Of a stretch of DNA of 64,000 bases, positions 37,201 to 50,600 are shown in pieces. This DNA is from Ctena decussata (lineage: Eukaryota; Mollusca; Bivalvia; Lucinida; Lucinidae): assembly GCA_963989385.1 (NCBI GenBank), contig OZ022501.1, positions 23,088,102 to 23,152,101 of the forward strand. The letters are read 5' to 3'. The translations under genes and the position numbers were made by a program. The first letter of the stretch is position 1. Every line of letters begins with the position of its first letter. The notes beneath the pieces are model-generated. The model was not told where the DNA came from. It worked only from the letters and a program-made list of their open reading frames with translations, and did not search any database.

Positions 37201-40200
37201 CCAAATTGGCCACACCCCGGGGGTAATTAGCTCCAATAGACTTACACTGGGAAAATCATAAAAATTTTTATCTCTGAAACCATGAGGCCCATAGCTTGTA
37301 TATATAGCAAGGATCAATGTCTAGTGATCCCCTACTAAAATTCTGCCTCCGATGCCCCTGGGGCTCAAATTGCCACACCCCAGGGGGTCATTTGTTTATA
37401 TATAACTATATAGCTTAAGAACCTTCAAAAATATTCTTCTCTGGAACCATGAGGCACAGAGCTTATATATATATAGTATGTAGCAATTTTTAGTGGTCCC
37501 CTACATAAATCCTCCCAACCAAGCCTCTGGGGTCCAAACTGGCCACTCCCCAGGGGTCATAAGCTCCCATAGACTCATAATGGGAAAAACTTTAAAAAAA
37601 TCTTTTTCTCTGAAATCATGAGGTCCAGAGCTTATATATTTGGTATGTAGCAATGTCTAGTGGTTCCCTACATGAATCCTGCCAACCATGCCCCTGGGGC
37701 CCAAATTGGCCATGTCCCAGGGAGCCAGTAGCTCCCATAGACTTACAAAGAGAAAATCTTAAAAAAAATCTTCTTCTCTGAAACCATGAGGCCCAGAGCT
37801 TACATATGTAGCATGAAGCAATGTCTAGTGGTCCCCTACATAAATCCTGCCAACCATGCCCCTGGGGTCCAAATTGGCCACGCCTCGAGAATCATAAGTT
37901 CCCATAGACTTACAATGAGAAAATCTTGAAAAATCTTTTTTTTTGAAACCATGAGGCCCAGAGCATATATATGTAGCATGTAGCAATGTCTAGTGGTCCC
38001 CTACATAAATCCTCTCAACCATGACCCTGCGGTGCAAATTGGCCATGCCCAGGGGGTCATAAGCTCCCATAGACTTACAATGGGAAAATTTCAAAAAATC
38101 TTCTTCTCTGTAACCATGAGGCCAAGAGCGTATATATGTAGTGGGTAGCAATGTCTAGTGGTCCCCTACATAAATCCTGCCAACCATGCCCCTGGGGTCC
38201 AAACTGGCCACGCCCCGGGGGTCATTAGTTCCCGTATACTAACAATGTGAAAATCTTAAAAAATCTTCTTCTCTTAAACCATGTGGCCCAGAGCTAACTT
38301 CTTTAGTACATATGTAGCAACGTTTAGTGGTCTCCAACTTAAATCCTGCCAACCATGCCCCCTGGGGTCCAAATTGGCCATGCTGCTCCCATAGACTTAT
38401 AATGGGGAAGACTTCAATTTTTTTTTCTCTGAAACCATGAGGCCCAGAGCTTACATATTAGTATGCAGCAATGTCTAGTGATCCCCTGCATAAATTCTTC
38501 CAATTAAGCACCTGAGGTCCAAACTGGCCACACCCTAGGGGCTTGTTTGTTTATATAGAGCTATATAGCTAAAGAACCTTCAAAAAACTTCTTCTATGAA
38601 ACCATAAGGCCAAGAGCTTATGTATTTAGTATGTTGCAGTGTATAGTGGACCTCTACGTAAATCCTGCCAATCAAAACCCTGGGGTCCAAACTTGCCACA
38701 CCCCATGGGGGCATCAAATCCTATAGAATTGCAGCCTGTTTATTAGCTTACCTGAGCTGGAAGCTTACATTTTATAACTCAGGTGAGCGATCGTTGCCCT
38801 TGGGCTACTTGTCCAGTTAGCTTTCCTAATCACTATATTTTTAGCATCAAGAGAGGTCAATATAATGAAACTAAGGGACATATTTAGCATCATTTCCTAA
38901 AGTTGAAAGGTTTTCCTGATTTCCTGCCGCTGTATTTTGAAAAACTTTTTTTGTGTAATTTCCATGTGTTTTTGGGGTGAATGGATACAGTTTCAAGACA
39001 AGCAGCTCTTTCTGTATTATTTGTTGCATCTGTTCTCAATGGGGATCAACTCTTAAAGGAAGGAAAGAATTTGCTTCCTCTGGAGCAAATTTTGTTCTGT
39101 AAGGGTAGACCTTGTTTGGAAAGAGTATGGCATCCAGGGAAGCAAACAAAAAGTCTCAAAAGTTGTCTCCCTTTGAAAAAAAATGACAGAAAAACAAGGT
39201 GTAGCAATACATCTTTAAATGGTGTTGTCAGATACTCTTAAGCACTGGACTCAGTTGTTCAAAGCATATTTAGCTTAAGGATGTTTGTCGAAGATTTAAG
39301 TCTTCAAGATTACATAAAATCAAGTGTGCTAAAATTGTTTGTCGAAGATTTAAGTCTTAAGATTACATAAAATCAAGTGTGCTAAAATTGTTTGTCGAAG
39401 ATTTAAGTCTTCAAGATTACATAAAATCAAGTGTGCTAAAATTGTTTGTCGAAGATTTAAGTCTTCAAGATTACATAAAATCAAGTGTGCTAAAATTGTT
39501 GCCAAAAAAATGTGAGGAGGTTTTGCAATTTTTTCAGCAAAAATTGCAAGTGTTTTTGCTCACAATCCATTTGAAAAGTTAACATCTCCTTGATTAACTA
39601 CAATGTTTGTTTTGCAAAACAGAGCCCTGATCTTTTCTTTCCTTTCAGATGTATGTATATATCTGGTGTACCGGGAACAGGTAAAACAGCAACAGTTCAT
39701 GAGGTAATACGGTCACTGGTCAGAGGGCACGAGGATGGGGAATTGCCCTCATTTAAATATCTAGAGATAAATGGTATGAAACTGACTGAACCGAGACAGG
39801 CTTATGTAGAAATACTGAAGGTAACTCTTCTATTTAAAGTACAGGTTTATAAAGAAAATATAACTAAATACTGTAAAGCAAGTTAAAACCATTGTGCTAT
39901 TGTAAAAATCATTCTGACAAACAAAGCGGCATTGAGCGACAGTTTATAGCCAGCTGTATTTCAAGACTAGAGCTAAACCAGAAGTTGGCATACGTTTATG
40001 CCTGAAAACCGTGCTCCAGATAAGAAGGGGTAAGAGGGATAATTTAGGGATAATTTTCTTATTTTCCCATAAAAGCATACATTGTGACCCCTCATTAGAA
40101 CCTTCTCTTCGAGACGGTTCTAATGAGGGGTCACAATATATGTTAGACGCTATATGCCCTTACCAGGGTTGAGCGTATATAAATAACTTAAACATACACA

Positions 40201-43200
40201 ATATATGTTTTCATTGAGAAATTGGAAAAACTATCTTTGAATTATCCTTAATACCCCCTCTTATCTGGAGCTATGTGAAAAGCACTATCTTTGTCTTGCA
40301 TTCTGCTAGTCCAGGCGAGACAAAACTAATATTAGCATCATTCTTGTATCTTTCTTAATTCAAACATAGTGCACCCCAACCCTCTTAAAGGGCCCTTTAC
40401 TACATTGCACTTAATATGTAGATTTGACTGTGAAATCAAACCCAAGCAATAATCCAATGGAACTTTATTCAGGGATCATTTTTAAGGAGAGATTTTGAGA
40501 GATTTGCTTATTTGTTGCCAAAAATGATCTCCCGGAAATCTATTCGTTGGGAGGAAGAATCTCATGAAAAACGGATCTCTGTATTGGATAGTACAAAATA
40601 ATCTTGATGAGAATGGAGAGTGGCTAAATGAGATGTGTACTCTCAAAATTTTGAGTCAAAATTATCCCTGTTTATTGTAAAGTTACTTGTATAAATAGTA
40701 ATTTAAATCTTGAATCAATTGCCTGCAGCTTAAACTTTCAAAAACTTGATAAATTATTGGATGAACCAATTGTTTATGACAGGGGAGACACCGCCTTGTG
40801 CTGAATTCTCGGTTCAGAATGAATGTTATTAGACCTACCTTGTTAAACAAAATAACAGTCACTCCAAGCAATTATTGGTAGTATGGTTTTAAAAGTGTCA
40901 CAAACAAGATATATATACCATTTTAAAGAACGGGAGTGGTCAGGTCGTGCAATGGTGCTGGGTAACTTTCAGTGCTGGGGTGTCATGCTAATTTGGATAA
41001 TAGTAAGACAAGGGCCTGGGCCTGTTGTCCTTGCAGCAGGTGCAGTTGGATATTGTTTGGATAATTTTTCTTTCTTCTCCCATATCTCTTACTTTCTCTT
41101 TCTTTCTGAAAGACAACTGAATATAGACTGAAATACTGTCTCAAAGAGCCGTTAAACCCAAAACAGCCAACCAACCATTTTAAAGAGCAGGTTGGATGTT
41201 CTAGTGTGTTTTGCAACAGATCAACCAATGTTTTCATGCTGTAGTAATAGAGTTCACAGTTAAACCTATATCTTAACTCTATTTTTAGCAACTGACAGGT
41301 CAGAAGGCCACCCCAGATCATGCTGCTGACTTACTGAACAGAAGATTCTGTGGGAAGACTGGGAAAGAGACTCTAGTACTGCTGGTGGACGAGGTTTGTC
41401 TGTTTATTTGTTTATGCCAAGCTGTAGATAAAGAGGTTTAAATGATCTACATAGGTAATATTTCACATTTTCACAATTTGATATTATTCTAATCAGCCCT
41501 AGCACAACTCCATTCCTAAAAAGATATGGTACATTCAGTCCTCATATCTACCCTAATGTGCTTAAGTATTGGAACACCCAGAAAAATAAAATTTCCATTT
41601 GGGACAAATAGAAATTTTATTTTTTTTTGGTGTTCCAGGGTATACGCTCATTACGGTAACATAAAGTATCAGAGTAATGTATGAGCCACGACACACCAAA
41701 ACCAACAAAGAGGCGTTTGCGCCAAACCAAGACTCAGATCAGCCTGAGCATCTATACAGTCTGATCGGAGTCTTGGCTGTCCCCATGGAGTCAGCTCAGA
41801 CCCTTAGCTACCCTTTAAGCTCACTGCAAAGACTCTACTCAGATTGGGCAGCTGCCCAGGCTGATCTGAATCTTTGCTGGGCATACATGCCACTTCGTTG
41901 GTTTTGTCATTGCAGCTCAATATCACTATAAGAAAATGTTTAAGCCTTGTACCACAGGAGGCTGGTAGGACATAGCAAGTCACAAAATTCATGTGTTTAT
42001 AATTGTCATCACGTGAAAATGTACCTTGTGGCATCTGCAAACAGGAAAGGCTTGGATCAGCCTGTGCAGAGGGAAAAGTCAGGGAATTTGAAAATTACTG
42101 GCTTAGGCATTTTTCAGAAAACATGCTTAATCTTTCTTTTTTTTTTCTATATATACTGCTACACCCTCTCTCGAGGATTATGAGCAGGTGTACTTTTGTA
42201 CACTTCAGTGTTGCAGGATGAAAGCCTACATATAGCCATGTAGCTATAATAGGGATCTTTAACCTGCACAGGGGAAGACTCTTCCTGCACAGGGGTGTTT
42301 TACCACATACCCGACTTGATTAATTTTTATACTGTACATTCGTTTCTGACTTTCTGACCTTATGCATGTGACACGTGTTCTTTTATAGTTTTGGTGCTGA
42401 TGTGCCGTAAAACCAATATCACTCACTCACTCACTCCCTGTACAGGGGGCCTCCAGTTAACGTCCCGATCCGAAGGACTGCACACTTGTTAACATCATCC
42501 CTGCAAATGATGCTAGAAAAACGCATTCAGACATAGGAAGACTTCACTCTGGGTGGGGATCAAACTCACCTCTGGCTTCAGTGTCCAGTTCACTAACCAC
42601 AGAGCCACTGCGCTTCTCTATTCAAGGGAAAAAGGTGAACTTTCTAGAGAGATAGTTCAGGCACATCTCCATGATCAGAGGCTACACTTCTAGGAAAGAA
42701 TTTGCTCCCTGAGGAGAGAAAGAATTTGCTCCCTGAGGGAGCAGGTTCTTTCCTTAAAGAGTAATATCCTTTGTCAAAGTGATACAGTTACCACTGTTGA
42801 AGTTGAGTGAAATTATCTTCTGGGTCTGTAAAAAGGGTTTTATAGAAAACTTTTAAATGTCAGGGAAAAATCAGGGAAAAGTCAGGGAATTTTGAAGTGG
42901 AAGATAAATGGCAATCCTGCATTGGTTTAGGGTCCTTTTCAGGTGACTCCACTTTTATAAACCTGCTACATTTAATAATAAATTATTGTTATTAGCTTGA
43001 CCTACTGTGGACAAGGAAACAAGATGTCATGTACAATATTTTTGATTGGCCAACCAAGACTGAAGCTGGCCTCATTGTGCTAGCTGTTGCCAACACCATG
43101 GACCTTCCAGAGAGAATAATGATGAAACGAGTGCAGAGCAGGCTGGTATGTACTGTAATAACCTATGAGCCGCGACACGAGAAAACCAACAATGTGGTCG

Positions 43201-46200
43201 TCCGCCCAGCGCAGACTCAGATCAACCTGGGCATTCACCCAGTCTGATCAGACTCTTTGCTAAGCGCTTAAAGGGTAGCTGAGGGACAAAGCTACCTTCA
43301 TGCGGAAAGCGAAGATTCTGATCAGACTGGGCGGATGCCCAGGCTGATCTGAGTCTGCGCTGGACGCACGACCACATTGTTGGTTTTGTCACGTCGCGGC
43401 TCATATAATATTGGCACATTTTCACAAACTGTTGTAATCGCTGGGATTTGGCTTTAATAACGTTGAGAAACAGCAAATTGCAGTATTACCTACTCAATGA
43501 TAAACCAGAGTGAAGTTTTCCAGTCATATGTAAAATCGGATTATTTAGAATTTTTGTTAGCTGCATGATACACAATACAAAAAATGTTTAAATGATGTTC
43601 TGAGAAAATGTTCTAGAATAGCATTGTGAATGATACCTTGAAGCCGCCATGAAAAGTGTGGCATTGAATTTGTTGTCTGTTGCCTGTATAAGAGTCAATG
43701 ATAAAGACATGTTCCTACCTATAGATTGGTAAAAGACACTCTACAATAATGGATGAAAATAGCCATTTGCTGCTCCGTGAGTTATGTAAAATTCCAGAAA
43801 AAAATGCAGGGCAATACTTGAAAGTTTCATCCACAGTTAGATGACTTATTATATCCTTGACTAGTAACTATGTTAAACTAACAATGGCCCAGAAGCATAA
43901 AGGCTCATTACTGCTTTTTCTCAGGAACTGTGACTTGATGTTTGAAAGATTCAGCTCACTATTAAAAGTTGATCTTAAATTTTGCTATAGGGTTTGACAA
44001 GGATGACATTCCAGCCCTACACTTTCAAACAGCTGCAGACTATTGTCATGTCAAGAATGAAAGGTCTTAAAGCATTTGATGAAGATGCCATACAGCTTGC
44101 TGCCAGGAAGGTTGCTGCAGTCTCGGGTGATGCTAGGCGAGCCTTGGATATCTGTCGACGATCAACAGAGATAGCTGAGGCATCAGCAGAGGCAGATGGT
44201 AAAAGCAGTGAACAGCTAGTGGGGATGACACACGTTAATGCTGCCCTGCAGGAAATGTTTTCCTCACCCAAAATAGTTGCAATTAGGTGGGTTATTTCTT
44301 TGTTCTGAAAAACTAGACTTAAATTCACAGAAACTTCCCTACCTTTTCATTTTGGCAAAACCAGTTAAATTGGTTTTACAAAATGGGCAGCTAGTTAGGT
44401 TTTCAAGGTCAGATGATGGTCAGATGAATATCCTGGCTTCTCTTGGGCACAGGGCTAGAAACTTCATTAAAGCATTCACCCAATGACTGCAGATGACCTG
44501 GGACAAAACAAGGTCACTGATCTGTGACACCCACTTTAGCTTTGGAATCATCTCGTAAGTCAGCTTTCATAACTTCATACGTACATGCATCCCAGCATTT
44601 CAGGTTACCTAACATAAAAATGATAACAGCCACAATTTTTTGGGAAATGATTGCTTTGTTCAATTTTAGGAGTGCCTCACCAGTCTCTGTTTCTATACAC
44701 CAGACTGAGCTCAAACATACTCATTACTTGCCTTGAGTGTTATAAAAATGTCCAGTTTGACTATTTTTAAAGCCATGATGGGCTCAACACATTAGCCTTG
44801 GCCATCTTATTTACTTCCAGTATATGGTAAATGGGGAAAACTCACAAGAGTTGTGACCTTTGCAAGTGGGTAATGCATTCTTTCCTTTAAGAGTAAACCC
44901 CATTCTGGAAGGCCGTAATTGTCCAGGAAATCTAACAGGAAGTCACAAAAGTTGTTTCTCTTTGAAAAAGAAAATGGCAGAAAACATGGACTGACTCATA
45001 CACAGTACAAGCATTGAATAGCTTTATTGTTTAAAATATGTATTCTCTTTAACAGCAAATTCTTTTGTGAACAAATGACATCATTGTAAAGAGTTGCAAA
45101 TTAAGAAAGTTGCGAACATTTCCAAAGCAACAATAGTTCTAGCTTATCTTGCTCTGATTATTCTTCAGGAATGCCTCCAGCCAAGAGAAAGTGTTCTTGA
45201 GAGCTATTGTTGCGGAGTTTCAGAGACTGGGTCTTGAAGAAGCAGAGTTCTCGAGGTTATACACACAACATATAGCTCTCTGCAGATTTGAAGGTATAAA
45301 ATCTATGGTTTACATTATGATATATATTTTATTAAAAATGCCCTACGATTTCACTGATTGATAGATGCAGAAATGGCTTGGATCTAAAACATGTATAGAA
45401 CAAAATTAAGGTCAAGGAGCCAATTCTTTTGAGTTATTTCCCTTGGCTTTGACATGACATTTATTTTGCATAAAAAAAAAGAAAATTTTATTTTTATACG
45501 CCTGTCGATGACGGGTCGTATTATGTCGTGACCTCCGTCTGTCCATCCATCTGTCTGTCTATCCGTTAACTTTTAGTGTCCACTCCATATCTCCTTAACC
45601 CCTTGAAAGACTTTTTTGAAACTTGGGTCAAATGTTTGTTTTCTCGAGACGATGTGCAGCACTCATACTTCAATGATGTCCGACAAAGGTCAAGGTCACA
45701 CTTAGAGGTCAAAGGTCAAAGAATAAAATTTTGTGTCCACTCCATATCTTGAAAACCGTTTAAGATTTCTTCGTAAAAGTTTGTACAAATATAAAGAACC
45801 ATCAGGCGATGTGCAGAGAAAAAGAACCATAACCCTATTTTCATTTTTGATGGAATTATGTCCCTTTGTATTTTTCACATAGTAATTTCATATAAGCTTC
45901 GTGTCTGCTCCATATCTCGAAAACCGTTCAAGATTTCTTCATGAAAGTTTGTATAATTACAAAGCATTATCAGACGATGTGCAGAGAAAAAGGACCTTAA
46001 CCCTACTTTCGCTTTTAACAAAATTACGCCCCTTTGTATTTTTCGTATAGTAATTTCATATAAGCTTTGTTTCTCGAAAACCGCTAAAGATTTCTTCATG
46101 AAAGTTTTTATAAATATAAAGCACCATCAGATGATGTGCGGAGAAAAAGAACCATAACCCTATTCTGTTTTGATGGAATAATGTCCCCTTGTATTTTTCT

Positions 46201-47578
46201 TATAGTAATTTTTATACCCCCGGTATACGAAGTAAATAGGGGGTATATAGTTTCTTCTAATAAGCTTTGTGTTCGCTCCATATCTCAAAAACCGTTTAAG
46301 ATTTCCTCATGAAAGTTTGTATACATATAAAGCACCATCAAATGATATGCAGGGAAAAAGAACCATAACTCTACTTTCACTTTTAATAAAATTACGCCCC
46401 TTGTATTTTTATCCCCCGACCGAAAGGTTCGGGGGATATAGCGATGAGCCTGGCGTCTGTCCGTCCATCCGTCTGTAAACATTTTCTTGTCCGCACCATA
46501 TCTTGAATACCGTTTGGAATATTTTCATGATACTTCACAGTTATGTAGAACAGGTCATGGCGATGTGTCGCGTGCAAGAATGGTAACTCTTGCTTTTGTA
46601 ATTTTTGAGTAATCTCCCCTTTGGTGAATTTTTGGCAGATTCGTGTCGGCTCTGTAACTTGAATACCCTTTGGAATATTTTCATGATACTTCACAGATAT
46701 GTAGAACAGGTCATAACGATGTGTTGCGAACAAGAATGACAACTCTTGCTTTCTTACTTTTTGAGTTATTTCCCCTTGATGGTTTTAGGTGTGATTTCGT
46801 GTCCGCTCCATAATTTGAATACCTTTTGAAATATTTTCATGATACTGCACAGATATGTAGAACAGGTCATGATGATGTGTCGTGAACAAGAATGACAACT
46901 CTTGCTTTCTTACTTTTTGAGTTATTTCCCCTTGATGGTTTTAGGTGTGAATTCGTGTCTGCTCCATAATTTGAATACCTTTTGAAATATTTTCATGATA
47001 CTGCACAGATATGTAGAACAGGTCATGATGATGTGTCGTGAACAAGAATGACAACTCTTGCTTTCTTACTTTTTGAGTTATTTCCCCTTGATGGTTTTAG
47101 GTGTGAATTCGTGTCCGCTCTGTAACTTGAATACCTTTTGAAATATTTTCATGATACTTCACAGATATGTAGAACAGGTCATGATGATGTGTCGCAAACA
47201 AGAATGACAACTCTTGCTTCATTACTTTTTGAGTTATTTCCCCTTGATGGTTTTAGGTGTGATTTCGTATCCTCTCCATTACTTGAATACCCTCTGGAAT
47301 ATTTTCATGATACTTCATAGTTATGTAGAACAGGTCATGCTGATGTGTTGTGAACAAGAATGACAACTCTTGCTTTGTAACTTTTAGTTATTTCCCCTTG
47401 ATGGTTTTAAGTGTGATTTAGTGTCCGCTCCATAACTTGAATACCCTTTGAAATATTTTTATGATACTTCACAACTTCACAGATATGGAGATCAAATCAT
47501 GACAGTTCGTCTCATACAAGAATGACAACTCTTGCTTTCATACTTTCCGAGCCCCCCCCCCCACACCCCCCCCCCCAC

Positions 47579-47613
<35 letters not shown>

Positions 47614-50600
47614 ACACCCCACCACCAAAAAAAAGAAAAAAAATTTTTTCCCAAGATTTGGATTCTCTGTCCAAATTCACTTACTAGAGAGCTCAAAATT
47701 AGATTTGTAGGGCTTGTACTTTAGAAGTTATTCACACATTCTGAAATGTTGAATGTATCATATGCAATACATTGTCTACATGGTTGCTATATGAGATTTT
47801 ACCTCTTTTTAGCAATCTGGCATACTGTTTGGTCTGAGTGTTAGATAATCATGCATCTGTTAAACAGATAATGTCAATAAGGAGCATAAAAGAATCACAG
47901 TATACTATTTATATGCATTTTGAAGTGCACCCTGTTTACCAGGTCGCAGGGGGCCTTAGATCGGGGGATTTGCCATCTCCTCTAATGGCTATTTTTTGTA
48001 TTGTAATTTTGTATTAAATTCGTGTCCACACCATATCTCCTTAACCTCTTGAAAGATTTTTTGAAACTTGAGTCCAATGTTCACTTTATCGAGGCAACGT
48101 GCAGAACTTGTATTTCAACAATGTCCAACAAAGGTCAAGGTCACACTTAGAGGTCAAAGTTCATAGGTAACATCATTTGTCCACTCCATATCTCAAAAAC
48201 TGTTTAAGATTTCCTCATGAAAGTTTATACAAATACGAAGCATCATCAGACAATGTGCAGAGAAAGAGAACCATAACCCTACTTTCAGTTTTGACGGAAT
48301 TATGCACCTGTGTATTTTTATGCCCCCGTGACAATAGTCAGTGTCCGTCTGTTCCTCACACTTTACAATATATAGTTTGTGTAATAAACTCCTCCCACAG
48401 TTTTTAATGGAACTTTTTTCAAACCTTGCATATTAATTGTAGACATATTGAAGATGTGCATGTGGGTTTTTGATGGAGCTAGAAATAATTTTGACAGAAT
48501 TGCGGCCTTCTGAACATAGTCATTTAAGGCAAATTTTTGCACTGTAGGGTATTGAGCTTGTGTAATCAACTCCTCCCACAGTTTTCAATGGATCTTTTTT
48601 AAACCATGCATACTTATTGTGGACATATTGAAGATGTGCATGTGGGTTTTTTGTTGGAGCTAGAATTAATTTTGACAGAATTGCGGCCTTTTGAACTAAG
48701 TCATTTTAGGCAAATTTTTGTGTTGTAAGGTATGAAGATTGTGTAATCAACTTCTCCCACAGTTTTTAATGGAGCTTTTTCAAACTTTGCATACTTATTG
48801 TAAACATATTGAAGATGTGCATGTGGGTTTTTGATGGTGCTAGAATAAATTTTGACAGAATTACGGCCTTTTGAACTTAGTCATTTTAGGCAAATTTTTG
48901 CATTGTAGGGTATGGAGTTTGTGTAATCATCTCCTCACATAGTTTTTAATGGATCTTTTTTAAACCTTGCATATTTGTTGTGGACATATTGAAGATGTGC
49001 ATGTGGGTTTTTGATGGAGTTAGAATAGATTTTGATACTGTACAGCCTTTTGAACTTAGTCATTTTAGGTAGCATTTTTATGCCCCTGAAGGAACTTCGG
49101 GTGGCATATTAAAATCGCACTTTCAGTCTGTCTTTCCATCCGTCTGTCTGTGATAAATCATGTCTCAGCTATAACTTTATAACCACTGAAGCAAATTTGA
49201 TGAAACTTTACAGATAGATAAAGCATAAAGTGAAGGTGTGTCGTGCGCAAGACTTAGGTCCCTGTGCCCAAGGTCAAGGCCACAATTGGGTCAGAGGTCA
49301 AATTGTGTCTCAAAATCGTTTCTCAGCGATAACTTTAAAACTACCGAAGCAAATTTGATGAAACTTCACAGATAGATAACGCATAATGACAAGGTGTGTC
49401 GCGCACAAGACTTAGGTCCCTTCACCCAAGGTCAAGGCCACAGTTGGGTCAGAGGTCAAATTGTGTCTCAAAATCGTGTCTCAGTGATAACTTACAAACT
49501 ACAGAAACAGATTGATTGAAACTTCACATAAAGATGAAGCATAATGAGAAGGTGTGTCACACATAAGATTTAGGTTACCACATTCAAGGTCAAGGTCACA
49601 ATCAGGGTCAAAGGTCAAATCCTGCCTCTACCATAACTTGAAACCTGCTGAAGGGACTTTCAGCAAACTTCACAGAAAGGTAAACCATAATGAGAAGGTG
49701 TTATACACAATATTTATGATCCCAAATCCAAGGTCAAGGTCACAATCAGGGGTCAGAGGTCAAATCATGTCTCGGCAATTATTCAGAAAAATACCAAAGC
49801 AAACATTGCAGTAAGATAAAGCCTACTGAGAAGATTTGCCATTCACAAGACATATGTTTCCACATCCAAGGTCAAGGTCATAGCCAGAGGTCAAAGGTCA
49901 ACTCATTTATCCTCAATTAATTAAAAACTACTGAATCAAACTTCATTAGTTTTCATGAAAAGGTAAAAAATAATGGGATGATTCACAAACAAATTATGGT
50001 TTTGTTTCCCAAGGTCAGGGTCACAGTTAGAGCTCAGAGGTTAAATCATGTCTCTGAAATGGCTCAAAACTGCTGAGGCCAATTTCATCAAATTTCACTG
50101 AATGGTAAAGCATGATCAAATGGTAACTTAAAGAAAAGTAAAGTACATGTATTATGATAAGTTATGTAAGGTATGACATTTAGGTTCCAGTACCCAATGT
50201 CAGGGACACAACACAGTTTGGTCAGTTGTTGAATTAAGTCCCCATGAATCCTCTTAAACTTCCAAAGTGCATTTAAACATCACAGAAAAGTAAAACAAAT
50301 GAGAATGTATGTCATGTGCAAGACTCAGGCTCCACGCTCAAGGTCATGGTCACAACCAGGACTCAAAGGTCAGTTTAAGGGGCCTTCTGGGGCATTTGTT
50401 ACACACTGTAACATTCTTGTTTCACTGTAGGGTATGGAGTTTGTGTAACGTTTTCAGTGGACTGTTTGTAGAGAGTATTTGTGCTTAAAAAGATGCTTTA
50501 GGGATGTACACATGTCCTGTAACAGGAGCTGCACGGGGGCATCATTAGTGTCTTACAGACACAATTTTCTAGTTCTAATAGTAATTTCGTGTCTGCTCCA

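Noticed and set aside
35679..37261. Repeated 80-codon frames
   Set aside because: The 165-bp unit is a multiple of three, so frames stay open by periodicity; diverged units contain stops.
39282..39500. CRISPR-like regular repeats
   Set aside because: Four directly abutting 54-bp copies without spacers in an animal intron: a VNTR.
47522..47710. Proline-rich or glycine-rich small protein
   Set aside because: Translation of the poly-C tract only.
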